Source: Thermus arciformis (GTDB taxonomy: Bacteria > Deinococcota > Deinococci > Deinococcales > Thermaceae). Taken from it: 64,000 bases of DNA. This document shows, in pieces, positions 43,863 to 51,098 of the stretch. Made by a program: the position numbers and the translations under genes. The notes beneath the pieces are model-generated. The model was not told where the DNA came from and ran no database searches. It saw only the letters and a list, made by a program, of their open reading frames with translations. The DNA is taken from the NCBI RefSeq assembly GCF_900102145.1, contig NZ_FNBC01000004.1, positions 1 to 64,000 of the forward strand, read 5' to 3'. How positions within the stretch are numbered: position 1 is the stretch's first letter; every line of letters begins with the position of its first letter.

Positions 43863-45505
43863 GCCTTGTACCCCTCCTTCAGGGGGACGATGCGGTTCAT
43901 CACCAAGGCGCCGGGCCTCGAGTCCACGGGGTCCTGCCAGAAGTAGCCCAGGCGCTCCAGTTGGTAGCGGGTGTCCTTGGGGTCTTGGGCCACGCTGGGC
44001 TCAAGGAAACCCCGCTTCACCACCAGGGCCTCGGGGTTCAGGTTCTTTAGGAAGTCCCCCCCTTCCTCCGGGTCCTTGGTGAGGAAGAGGCGGTTGTAAA
44101 GCCGAAACTCCACGGGCAGGGCGTGGCGGGCGGAGACCCAGTGGATCACCCCCTTGGGCTTCGGGCCTTCCTCGGGGTTCGCCCCCAAGGTCCCGGGGAC
44201 GATGCGGGCCTTCAGGAGCTTCACCTCGCCCCCTTCCTCCACCACGTCCTCAAGCTCTAGGACGTAGGCGTGCCTCAGGCGCACCCTCTGCCCCGGGGCG
44301 AGGCGCTTCCAACCTTTAGGGGGGTTCAGGCTGAAGTCCGTGCGCTCAATGTAGAGCTCCGGGGAGAAGGGGAGGGGCCGGCTTCCCTCCTTGGGGATGT
44401 CCCGGGGCCAGTAGGGGGCCTCGAGCCACTCCTCCCCCTCGTAGTTGGTGAGGACCACCTTCAGGGGCTCCACCACGCCCAAGACCCTGGGGGCGATGGG
44501 GTTCAGGTCGTCCCGCACCACCTCCTCAAAGAGGTCCATCTCAATCTGGGCCTCGTTGCGGGAGATCCCCGTCTTGCGCACGAACTCCACGATGGCCTCG
44601 GGCCTCACCCCCCTCCGCCTCAGGCCCCTCAGGGTGGGGAGCCTGGGGTCGTCCCAGCCCGAGACGTACCCCCCTTCCACCAGCCTGATGAGCTTCCTCT
44701 TGGAGAGCACGGTGTGGCTTAGGTCCAGCCGGGCGAACTCGTACTGGTGGGGCCTGGGGGAGGTGGGAAGCCCGCACTTCCCCTTGAGGTTTTCAATGAC
44801 CCAGTCGTAGACGGCGCGGTTGTTCTCAAACTCCAGGGTGCAGAGGGAGTGGGTGACCCCCTCTATGAAGTCCTCCAGGGGGTGGGCGAAGTCGTACATG
44901 GGGTAGACCACCCACTTGTCCCCAACGTGGTAGTGGGGGGCGTGGACGATGCGGTAGAGCACGGGGTCGCGGAGCTTGAAGTTGGGGTGGGCGGGGTCAA
45001 TCTTGGCCCTCAAGACCCGGCTTCCCGTGGGGAACTCCCCCCGGCGCATCCTCTCAAAGAGCTCCAGGTTCTCCTCCACGCTCCTTTCTCGGTAGGGGCT
45101 CGGCTTCCCCTGGGCCCTTAGGGCGCTCATCTCCTCCTCGGGGAGGTCGTCCACGTAGGCCTTGCCCTCCCGAATGAGAACCAGGGCGCACTGATACATG
45201 GTCTCAAAGTAGTCCGAGGCGTAGAGGACCCGGGTGGGCCGGAAGCCCAGCCAGCCCACGTCCTCCTCAATGGCCCGGGCGTACTCCTCCTTCTCCGTCT
45301 CGGGGTTGGTGTCGTCAAAGCGCAGGTTGCACTCCCCGCCGTAGTCCAGGGCGAGGCCGAAGTTCAAGACGAGGCTCCGGGCGTGGCCGATGTGGAGGTA
45401 GCCGTTGGGCTCCGGGGGAAAGCGGGTGACGAGCTTGGCGTACTTCCCCTCCTTGAGGTCCCGCTCCACGATCTCGGTGATGAAGCACTCGGGGACAAGG
45501 CCCAT
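43859..45505 (-). CDS. glnS: Glutaminyl-tRNA synthetase
   Basis: 548 residues. Class I enzyme: TRFPPEPNGYLHIGHARS (HIGH motif) and VLSKRKL (KMSKS-type), FDDTNPETEKEEY and WLGF for the GlnRS branch. The C-terminal part is the anticodon-binding pair of beta barrels; the length is standard, so there is no extra GatB-like tail. Charges tRNA-Gln directly. Leaderless: TAGACT 6 nt upstream of ATG. Confidence 0.95.
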   Translation of the reverse strand: MGLVPECFITEIVERDLKEGKYAKLVTRFPPEPNGYLHIGHARSLVLNFGLALDYGGECNLRFDDTNPETEKEEYARAIEEDVGWLGFRPTRVLYASDYFETMYQCALVLIREGKAYVDDLPEEEMSALRAQGKPSPYRERSVEENLELFERMRRGEFPTGSRVLRAKIDPAHPNFKLRDPVLYRIVHAPHYHVGDKWVVYPMYDFAHPLEDFIEGVTHSLCTLEFENNRAVYDWVIENLKGKCGLPTSPRPHQYEFARLDLSHTVLSKRKLIRLVEGGYVSGWDDPRLPTLRGLRRRGVRPEAIVEFVRKTGISRNEAQIEMDLFEEVVRDDLNPIAPRVLGVVEPLKVVLTNYEGEEWLEAPYWPRDIPKEGSRPLPFSPELYIERTDFSLNPPKGWKRLAPGQRVRLRHAYVLELEDVVEEGGEVKLLKARIVPGTLGANPEEGPKPKGVIHWVSARHALPVEFRLYNRLFLTKDPEEGGDFLKNLNPEALVVKRGFLEPSVAQDPKDTRYQLERLGYFWQDPVDSRPGALVMNRIVPLKEGYKA

Positions 45506-45511
45506 AAGGAG

Positions 45512-45517
45512 AGTCTA
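45512..45517 (-). promoter_or_regulatory. -10 box TAGACT for leaderless glnS
   Basis: Minus-strand TAGACT (bases 45517-45512) with a 6-nt spacer to the ATG at 45505. It overlaps nothing coding except the intergenic gap before the upstream gene's stop. Confidence 0.5.
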
Positions 45518-45518
45518 C

Positions 45519-46280
45519 TCAGAACCTGGGCGGCCGCTTCTCAAAGAAGGCCCGGATCCCCTCCCTCAGGTCCCCGGTCTCCCGCACCCAGGCGTTGGCC
45601 AAGGCGGCGAGGCGGAAGCCGTCCTCGAGGCCCATCCCCGGTAAGGAGAGGAGGAGCTCCTTGGTGAGGCGGAGCGAGGTGGGGGCGTTCTTCGCCACCT
45701 CCTCCGCTAAGGCCTTCGCCTCCTCCAGGGCCTTTCCTAAAGGGGCGATGCGGTTTACCAGGCCCAGGGCCTTGGCTTCCTCTGCCCCCACGAGCCTTCC
45801 CGTGAGGAGGAGGTCCTTGGCGGCCTTCTCCCCCACGGCCCGCACCAGGATCACCGAAACCAAGGCGGCCACGAAGCCGATCTTCACCTCGGTGTAGCCG
45901 AGCCTTGCCTCCTCGTCCATGACCACCAGGTCGCAGGCGGTGGCAAGCCCCGCCCCCCCCGCCACCGCTGGCCCGTTCACCGCGGCCACCGTGGGCTTGG
46001 GGTAGGTGTAGAGGCGGTGGAAGAGGCGCATGAGGGAGAGGGAGTGGCGGTAGTTCTCCTCGGCGCCGAGCTCCGTGACCCTTTCCAAGAAGGCCAGGTC
46101 CGCCCCGGCGCTAAAGGCTTTCCCCCTTCCCGTGAGGACCACCGCCCGCACCCCGGGGTTGGCCTCGAGGCGGTCCAGGGCCTCCAGGAGGCCCGCCACC
46201 ATCTCGGGGGAGAGGGGGTTGCGGCGCTCGGGATCGTTCAGGAACACCGTGGCCACGAGACCTTCTTCCACCTGGACCAT
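45519..46280 (-). CDS. Enoyl-CoA hydratase/isomerase family protein
   Basis: 253 residues. Crotonase fold with AGADLAFLE oxyanion-hole strand and NGPAVAGGAGLATACDLVV; the two catalytic Glu of true hydratases should lie in GxxxxE (RLGYTEVKIGF) and at the AVAGGAGL helix. It is near-standard in length. Could take part in fatty-acid or phenylacetate degradation. Leaderless (TACAAT 6 nt upstream). Stops 14 nt before glnS, with glnS on the same strand downstream. Confidence 0.85.
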   Translation of the reverse strand: MVQVEEGLVATVFLNDPERRNPLSPEMVAGLLEALDRLEANPGVRAVVLTGRGKAFSAGADLAFLERVTELGAEENYRHSLSLMRLFHRLYTYPKPTVAAVNGPAVAGGAGLATACDLVVMDEEARLGYTEVKIGFVAALVSVILVRAVGEKAAKDLLLTGRLVGAEEAKALGLVNRIAPLGKALEEAKALAEEVAKNAPTSLRLTKELLLSLPGMGLEDGFRLAALANAWVRETGDLREGIRAFFEKRPPRF

Positions 46281-46286
46281 GCCCCC

Positions 46287-46292
46287 ATTGTA
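46287..46292 (-). promoter_or_regulatory. -10 box TACAAT for leaderless enoyl-CoA hydratase gene
   Basis: Minus-strand TACAAT, spacer GGGGGC, then ATG 46280. It overlaps the possible -35 of the divergent infC promoter. Confidence 0.5.
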
Positions 46293-46317
46293 GCCGAGGG
46301 GCTTTTCCTGCTACACT
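46288..46317 (+). promoter_or_regulatory. Possible infC operon promoter
   Basis: TTGTAG (46288-46293), 18-nt spacer, TACACT (46312-46317). The predicted leader of about 50 nt contains arms GCCCGC (46325-46330) and GCGGGC (46352-46357) just before the ribosome site GAGGAGGTG. Confidence 0.45.
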
Positions 46318-46372
46318 CCCCTTAGCCCGCAAAGGGTGCCGTAGAAGCCTAGCGGGCGAGGAGGTGGTGTAG

Positions 46373-46888
46373 ATAAAGGAGTACCTGACCAACGAACGCA
46401 TCCGTGCGAAACAGGTCCGCGTCATCGGCGCCGACGGGCAGCAGCTCGGCATCATGGACACCCGGGAGGCCCTGCGCCTGGCCCAGGAGCAGGACCTGGA
46501 CCTGGTCCTGGTGGGCCCCACCGCCGACCCCCCCGTGGCCCGCATCATGGACTACTCCAAGTGGCGCTACGAGCAGCAGGTGGCGGAGAAGGAGGCCCGG
46601 AAGAAGGCCAAGCGCACCGAGGTGAAGTCCATCAAGTTCCGGGTCAAGATTGACGAGCACGACTATCAGACCAAGCTGGGGCATATCAAGCGCTTCCTGG
46701 AGGAAGGCCACAAGGTCAAGGTGACCATCATGTTCCGGGGACGGGAGATGGCCCACCCCGAGCTGGGGGAGAGGCTTCTCCAGCGGGTGGCCGAGGACCT
46801 CAAGGGGATGGCGGTGGTGGAGATGAAGCCCGAGATCCTCGGCCGGGACATGAACATGCTCCTGGCCCCGGCCAAGGTGTCGGCCTAG
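46373..46888 (+). CDS. infC: Translation initiation factor IF-3, AUA start codon
   Basis: 171 residues, the known length for Thermus IF-3, only if it starts at the ATA codon 46373. An in-frame TAG stands directly before it (46370-46372), and the first ATG in frame (46454) would remove the conserved N-terminal strand [19 protein letters not shown] strong Shine-Dalgarno GGAGGTG (46360-46366) is 6 nt upstream of ATA. Such rare starts (AUU in E. coli) let IF-3 repress its own synthesis. Domains: N-domain to about 80, basic linker helix [15 protein letters not shown]-domain ending [10 protein letters not shown]. Binds the 30S subunit. Confidence 0.9.
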   Translation: MKEYLTNERIRAKQVRVIGADGQQLGIMDTREALRLAQEQDLDLVLVGPTADPPVARIMDYSKWRYEQQVAEKEARKKAKRTEVKSIKFRVKIDEHDYQTKLGHIKRFLEEGHKVKVTIMFRGREMAHPELGERLLQRVAEDLKGMAVVEMKPEILGRDMNMLLAPAKVSA

Positions 46889-46914
46889 ACCCGGTAGCCT
46901 CCCTCTGGTATAGT
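46886..46914 (+). promoter_or_regulatory. Internal promoter of rpmI-rplT
   Basis: TAGACC (46886-46891, overlapping the infC stop), 17-nt spacer, TATAGT (46909-46914). Leader of about 57 nt before rpmI. Confidence 0.6.
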
Positions 46915-46919
46915 GGGAA

Positions 46920-46968
46920 GGCTTTGGGGAGCACCCAAGACCCCCGCTGGGGGCGCTTCCCAGGGCGG
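46920..46968 (+). promoter_or_regulatory. Possible L20-type autoregulatory leader of rpmI-rplT
   Basis: The leader holds TTGGG/CCCAA arms, a CCCCC-GCT-GGGGG hairpin (46941-46953) and a GGGGAGC...GCTTCCC alternative pairing. L20 leaders in other bacteria repress rpmI-rplT by such structures. The class cannot be assigned by eye. Confidence 0.3.
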
Positions 46969-46977
46969 AGGAGGCTT

Positions 46978-47175
46978 ATGCCGAAGATGAAGACCCACAA
47001 GGGCGCCAAGAAGCGGGTCAAGATCACCGCTTCGGGCAAGGTGGTGGCCATGAAGACGGGCAAGCGGCACCTGAACTGGCACAAGTCGGGGAAGGAGGTC
47101 CGCCAGAAGGGGCGGAAGTTCACCCTGGCCAAGCCGGAAGCGGAGCGGATCAAGCTCCTCCTGCCCTACGAGTGA
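46978..47175 (+). CDS. rpmI: 50S ribosomal protein L35
   Basis: 65 residues from ATG 46978 after [28 protein letters not shown] is the invariant L35 start, and the HLNWHKS and RRKR-like basic patches follow. It lies between infC and rplT, as in most bacteria. Confidence 0.95.
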   Translation: MPKMKTHKGAKKRVKITASGKVVAMKTGKRHLNWHKSGKEVRQKGRKFTLAKPEAERIKLLLPYE

Positions 47176-47186
47176 GGAGGTAAGGG

Positions 47187-47543
47187 ATGCCGCGCGCCAA
47201 AACCGGATTCGTCCGCCGCAGGAAGCACAAGAAGATCCTGAAGCTGGCCAAGGGGTACTGGGGCCTGCGCTCCAAGAGCTTCCGCAAGGCCCGGGAGACC
47301 CTCTTCGCCGCCGGGAACTACGCCTACCGGGACCGCAAGCGGCGGAAGCGGGACTTCCGCAGGCTCTGGATCGTGCGCATCAACGCCGCTTGCCGCCAGC
47401 ATGGCATGAACTACTCCAGCTTCATCCACGGCCTGAAGCAGGCGGGGGTGGAGCTGGACCGCAAGGTCCTGGCCGACCTTGCGGTGCGGGAGCCCGAGGC
47501 CTTCGCCGAGCTGGTGGAGCGGGCCAAGGCGGCCCGGGCGTAA
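47187..47543 (+). CDS. rplT: 50S ribosomal protein L20
   Basis: 118 residues. [34 protein letters not shown] is the long basic helix that threads 23S rRNA, followed by the globular C-domain ([36 protein letters not shown]), which in other species binds its own mRNA leader. Ribosome site GAGGAGGTAAGG. Followed by a strong terminator. Confidence 0.95.
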   Translation: MPRAKTGFVRRRKHKKILKLAKGYWGLRSKSFRKARETLFAAGNYAYRDRKRRKRDFRRLWIVRINAACRQHGMNYSSFIHGLKQAGVELDRKVLADLAVREPEAFAELVERAKAARA

Positions 47544-47556
47544 GGCCCGAGGAAGG

Positions 47557-47587
47557 GGCGCCGGTCCATGGGCCCGGCGCCTTTTTT
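47557..47587 (+). terminator. Rho-independent terminator after rplT
   Basis: GGCGCCGG (47557-47564) and CCGGCGCC (47574-47581) flank a 9-nt loop and are followed by six T, ending 3 nt before the next start codon. Confidence 0.9.
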
Positions 47588-47590
47588 AAA

Positions 47591-48064
47591 ATGGACGGCA
47601 TCCCGCCACAGCTTTACGTCCTCCTGGTGGCGGCCCTCCCGGTGGTGGAGCTCCGGGGGGCCATTCCCCTCGGGGTGGCCCTGGGCCTTCCCCTCTGGGA
47701 GGCCTTTTCCCTGGCCCTCCTGGGCAACCTCCTGGTGGCCCCCCTGGCCCTTTGGCTCCTGCCCTGGGCGGTGGGGGTCGCCACCCGGGTGCCTGCCCTC
47801 GCCCGACTCTGGGAGGCCCTCGAGGCCCGGGTGCGCCTGAAGGGCGAGGAGCAGGTGCAGCGCCTGGGGGCCTTGGGCCTCTTCCTCTTCGTGGCCGTGC
47901 CCTTGCCGGGAACCGGGGCCTGGAGCGGGGCGGTGCTCGCCGTGGTCCTCGGGCTTAAACGGCGCTACGCCCTTCTCGCCATCTCCTTGGGGGTCTTGGC
48001 GGCGGGCCTTCTCGTCCTCCTCCTCACCGGAGGGGCGGTGGCGGGGCTAAACTACCTGCGATGA
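47591..48064 (+). CDS. Small multidrug-export-like membrane protein (COG2426)
   Basis: 157 residues from ATG 47591. Four hydrophobic segments. PPQLYVLLVAALPVVELRGAIPLGVALG and AVPLPGTGAWSGAVLAVVLGLKRR are hallmarks of the COG2426 family (SNARE-associated-like relatives, sometimes called small multidrug export proteins). Actual substrate unknown. The gene begins right after the T-tract of the rplT terminator, so its own transcript would have little or no leader. Overlaps the next gene by 4 nt (ATGA). Confidence 0.75.
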   Translation: MDGIPPQLYVLLVAALPVVELRGAIPLGVALGLPLWEAFSLALLGNLLVAPLALWLLPWAVGVATRVPALARLWEALEARVRLKGEEQVQRLGALGLFLFVAVPLPGTGAWSGAVLAVVLGLKRRYALLAISLGVLAAGLLVLLLTGGAVAGLNYLR

Positions 48065-49722
48065 CGGCCCTCCTCCTTCCTTTGGCCTACCTTACGGGCG
48101 CCTTGCCTTTGGGGCACTGGCTCGCCCGAAGGCGCGGGGTGGACCTGCGCACGGCAAGCCCCTACGCCCTGGGCCTGGAAAGCGCCATGAGGCGCCTGGG
48201 CCTGGGCTTCTTGGTCCTTTCCTTCCTCCTGGACTTCCTCAAGGGCTACCTGCCCCTCCTCCTGGGGCGGGCCTTGGGGCTGGACTTTGCCGGGCTTCTC
48301 GCCTTGGGGGTGGCGGTCTACCTGGGCCACCTCTACCCCCTCTTCTTCCGGGACCCCTGGCCCCTAAGGGCCAAGGGGGCGGGGGTGCTTCTGGGGGTGC
48401 TGGCGGGCCTTCCCCTCCCCCCCGCCTTGGGCCTTGTCCCCGTGGCCTTGGGCCTCGTCCTCTACGCCCTCACGGGCTACGCCTCCTTGGCCGCCTTGGG
48501 GCTTCCCCTGGGGCTTTTAGGGGTGGTGCTCTTCGGGGGGTTCGGCCTTGGGGAAAAGCTCCTCGCCTTCGCCCTCCTTCTCCTCGCCCTCTGGCGCTAC
48601 AAGGAGAACCTGGGGCGGATCCTCGAGGGCACGGAGCCCAAGCTCGGCGACCCCTTGCCCCTTCCCTCGGAGAAGCAGGTGGTCTGCGCCTTTCTCATCC
48701 ACCCCCTGACCCTGGAGGACTTCTGGCAGAGCCCCCGCTTCCGCTGGCTCAGGCCCCTGGTGCGCCTGGGCCTCCTTAAGCAGGAGTGGATAGAGCGCCT
48801 CGCCGAGCGCTTCCGCCCCATGAAGGTGGGGGAGGTGCGGGGGGTGCGGACGGCGGACGGGCGGGAGGTCCTCTGCCACCTCCTCTCCGCCCCCCTTTTG
48901 CCCCACCAGATCAAGGCCAAGCCGGAGCTCGCCGTGCGGCGGGCCATCCAGGGGGCGCGGCTTGCTCAGGAGCTCGGGGCCACGGTGGTGGGCCTCGGGG
49001 CCTTCTGGAGCGTGGTGGGGGAGAAGGGGAAGCGGGTGCAGGAGGCCGTGCCGGGCATTGAGGTGACGAACGGCGGGGCCTACACCGCGGGCACCGTCCG
49101 CGCGGCCATCCCCAGGATCCTCGCCCACTTCGCCCAAAGCGGCAAGGACCTGAAGGGGGTCACGGCGGCCGTGGTGGGGGCGAACGGGGTGGTGGCCTTC
49201 GGCATCGCCCGCCAGATCGCCCCCTACGTGGGGCGGCTCATCCTGGTGGGGCGGGACCTGGAAAGGCTTGAGCGGGCGGCGGAAAGCCTCAGGAAGAACC
49301 TGGAAAGAAAGGGGGAGGCCCCCGAGCTGGTGGCGACCACGGAGGTCGCCGCCATCCGGGAAGCGGACCTCGTCTTCACCGCCACCAGCGATCCCAACCC
49401 CGTGATCTACCCCGAGCACGTGAAGCCCGGGGCCTGGATCTACGACGAGGGCGTCCCCCCCGACGTCCACCCCTCCGTCAGGGAGGTGCCGGGGGTAAGG
49501 GTGATCCCCGGGGGGGTGGTGCGGCTTCCCGGGGAGGCGAGGGCCACCCTGGACCTCCACTTCGGCGCCCCCGACCAGGTGCCCGCCTGCCTCGCCGAGA
49601 CCATGGTCCTGGCGGCGGAGGAGGCCTTTGACCGGAAAAGCCTCGGGGGGGAGGTCAGGGCGGAGAACATCCAGTTCTTCGTGGAGCGGGCCGAGGCCTT
49701 GGGGTTTAAGGTGGTGGAGTAG
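48061..49722 (+). CDS. Fusion of PlsY-like membrane domain with an acyl-ACP-reductase-like NAD(P) domain
   Basis: 553 residues. Residues 1-190 are hydrophobic with a PlsY-like plan: GALPLGHWLARRRGVDLR, LLDFLKGYLPLLL, and AVYLGHLYPLFF. But key parts of the acyl-phosphate acyltransferase are altered: the GSIPFG Ser is Ala, the GSGNxGATN loop is replaced (SPYALGLESAMR), and GGKGVAT is AKGAGVL. Residues about 205-553 are a soluble Rossmann protein resembling cyanobacterial acyl-ACP reductase: LGAFWSVVGEKG, EVTNGGAYTAG, VVGANGVVAFGIAR (371-383), and ACLAETMVLAAEEAF. The Cys aligned with the cyanobacterial catalytic Cys seems absent. A lipid-metabolism role, perhaps fatty aldehyde formation, is inference. 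Co-transcribed with COG2426 and mqnB. Confidence 0.65.
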   Translation: MTALLLPLAYLTGALPLGHWLARRRGVDLRTASPYALGLESAMRRLGLGFLVLSFLLDFLKGYLPLLLGRALGLDFAGLLALGVAVYLGHLYPLFFRDPWPLRAKGAGVLLGVLAGLPLPPALGLVPVALGLVLYALTGYASLAALGLPLGLLGVVLFGGFGLGEKLLAFALLLLALWRYKENLGRILEGTEPKLGDPLPLPSEKQVVCAFLIHPLTLEDFWQSPRFRWLRPLVRLGLLKQEWIERLAERFRPMKVGEVRGVRTADGREVLCHLLSAPLLPHQIKAKPELAVRRAIQGARLAQELGATVVGLGAFWSVVGEKGKRVQEAVPGIEVTNGGAYTAGTVRAAIPRILAHFAQSGKDLKGVTAAVVGANGVVAFGIARQIAPYVGRLILVGRDLERLERAAESLRKNLERKGEAPELVATTEVAAIREADLVFTATSDPNPVIYPEHVKPGAWIYDEGVPPDVHPSVREVPGVRVIPGGVVRLPGEARATLDLHFGAPDQVPACLAETMVLAAEEAFDRKSLGGEVRAENIQFFVERAEALGFKVVE

Positions 49723-50384
49723 TGTGGCTCCTTCTTTCCCCCACCCGCCTCGAGGCTCCCTTCCTCAAAGGGGAGCCCTTCGCCTTCCTGGCCTGGCGGG
49801 GCCTTAAGGGAAAGGGCTTCGTCTACCTGGAGACGGGAATCGGCAAGGTGAACGCCGCCATGGCCCTTGCGGCCTACGCCGTCCGAAACCCCGTGGAAAA
49901 GGCCCTCCTCTTCGGCCTCGCCGGGGCCTACCCCGGGGGGCCTTCTTTGGGAGAGGCGGTCTTGGTGGGGGAGGAGGTGGAGGCGGATTTGGGCCTCAAG
50001 GAGGGGCTAGCGCCTTTGGGCTTCCCCGCCTTGGTCCTTGGGGAAAGGCGCTACTTCAACCGCTTTCCCTTGGACCCCGGCCTTACCCAAGGGCTCGCCC
50101 AGGGGCTTGGCCTGAAGGTGGCCGTGGGCCTCACCCGGGACCTGGTCTCGGAGACCCTCGAGGAGGCCCTGGCCCTGGCCCAGCGGTGGGGGGCTTCCCT
50201 GGAGAACATGGAGGGGGCGGCCTTCGCCCGGGCCTGCCTGGCCCTGGGGGTGAGGGGGGCGGAGCTCAGGGCCCTCTCCAACCCCGCCGGGGTGCGGGAC
50301 AAGGCCCGTTGGCGCACCAAGGAAGCCCTTTCCGCCCTGGCCCAGGCGGTAAGGCAGCTCCTCGCCGAAGAGGGGGCCCCGTAG
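49722..50384 (+). CDS. mqnB: Futalosine hydrolase
   Basis: 220 residues from GTG 49722, which shares a base with the upstream stop (TAGTG). MTA/SAH-nucleosidase-like fold: LETGIGKVNAAMALAAYA, LFGLAGAYPG, and SLENMEGAAFARACLALG with the nucleotide-binding Glu. It releases hypoxanthine from futalosine to give dehypoxanthine futalosine in the futalosine menaquinone pathway, for which Thermus has the characterised enzyme. Methylthioadenosine nucleosidase would be the alternative, but the lack of its Asp-containing loop pattern and the organism favour futalosine. Confidence 0.8.
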   Translation: MWLLLSPTRLEAPFLKGEPFAFLAWRGLKGKGFVYLETGIGKVNAAMALAAYAVRNPVEKALLFGLAGAYPGGPSLGEAVLVGEEVEADLGLKEGLAPLGFPALVLGERRYFNRFPLDPGLTQGLAQGLGLKVAVGLTRDLVSETLEEALALAQRWGASLENMEGAAFARACLALGVRGAELRALSNPAGVRDKARWRTKEALSALAQAVRQLLAEEGAP

Positions 50385-50391
50385 GGCCCCC
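50372..50391. terminator. GC hairpin between mqnB and sodA
   Basis: GGGGGCCC and GGGCCCCC form a perfect 8-bp stem with a CGTA loop over the mqnB stop codon. No U-run, but symmetric and placed between convergent genes. Confidence 0.5.
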
Positions 50392-50409
50392 CGGCGAAGG
50401 CCATGGGGA

Positions 50410-51024
50410 TCAGGCCTTCTGGAAGAGCTCCTCGGCCACGTCCCAGTTGAGGACGTTCCAGATGGCCTGGAGGTAGTCGGCCCGGCGGTTCTGGTACTTG
50501 AGGTAGTAGGCGTGCTCCCAGACGTCAATGCCCACGATGGGGGTAAAGCCCTCCATCACCGGGTTGTCCTGGTTGGGGGTGGAGAGGACGTGGAGCTTGC
50601 CGAAGGGGTCCTTCACGAGCCAGGCCCAGCCCGAGCCGAAGCGGCCCATGGCCGCCTGGGTGAGCTTCTCCTTGAGGGCCTGGAAGCCCCCGAACTCCTG
50701 GTCAATGGCCTTCTTCAGCTCCCCCACGGGCTCCTTGGCGCCCCCTGGGGTGAGGAGCTTCCAGAAGAGGCTGTGGTTCAGGTGGCCGCCGCCGTTGTTG
50801 CGCACGGCGGTCTGGATATCCGCGGGGAGGGCGGCGAGGTGCCTCAGGAGGACTTCCACCTCCGCCCCATGCAGGTAGGGGTATTTCTCCAGGGCGGCGT
50901 TGAGGTTCGTCACGTAGGCCCCGTGGTGCTTCTGGTGGTGGATCTCCATGGTCTTGGCGTCAATGTGGGGCTCCAGGGCCTCGTAGGGGTAGCCTAGCTC
51001 CGGAAGCTTGAACGGGTACGGCAT
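50410..51024 (-). CDS. sodA: Manganese superoxide dismutase
   Basis: 204 residues, identical in size to the structurally characterised Thermus Mn-SOD. Mn ligands visible as [16 protein letters not shown] and [22 protein letters not shown] and the [15 protein letters not shown] signature assign it to the Mn/Fe family, with the Gln-containing GGxxxQ-like FG pattern typical of Mn. Removes superoxide in the cytoplasm. Own promoter with TATAGT (51048-51043) and ribosome site GGAGGTGA. Confidence 0.95.
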   Translation of the reverse strand: MPYPFKLPELGYPYEALEPHIDAKTMEIHHQKHHGAYVTNLNAALEKYPYLHGAEVEVLLRHLAALPADIQTAVRNNGGGHLNHSLFWKLLTPGGAKEPVGELKKAIDQEFGGFQALKEKLTQAAMGRFGSGWAWLVKDPFGKLHVLSTPNQDNPVMEGFTPIVGIDVWEHAYYLKYQNRRADYLQAIWNVLNWDVAEELFQKA

Positions 51025-51042
51025 ACTTCACCTCCGCCTCCC

Positions 51043-51048
51043 ACTATA
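51043..51048 (-). promoter_or_regulatory. sodA -10 box TATAGT
   Basis: Minus-strand TATAGT 18 nt upstream of ATG 51024, with GGAGGTGA in the leader. It directly follows the hairpin that ends the fumC transcript. Confidence 0.55.
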
Positions 51049-51053
51049 AAGGA

Positions 51054-51075
51054 GGCCACCCCCAGGGGGGTGGCC
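51054..51075 (-). terminator. Terminator of fumC, adjoining the sodA promoter
   Basis: GGCCACCCC and GGGGTGGCC arms (51054-51075) with a CAGG-type loop. On the minus strand it is followed by TCCTTTATAGT, so the T-rich tail merges with the sodA -10 box. Confidence 0.65.
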
Positions 51076-51098
51076 TTTCTCACAAAGCCCCGCGCCGC

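Noticed and set aside
46454-46888. ATG 46454 as the start of infC
   Set aside because: It would delete the first 27 conserved residues of IF-3; ATA 46373 with a Shine-Dalgarno fits the family length.
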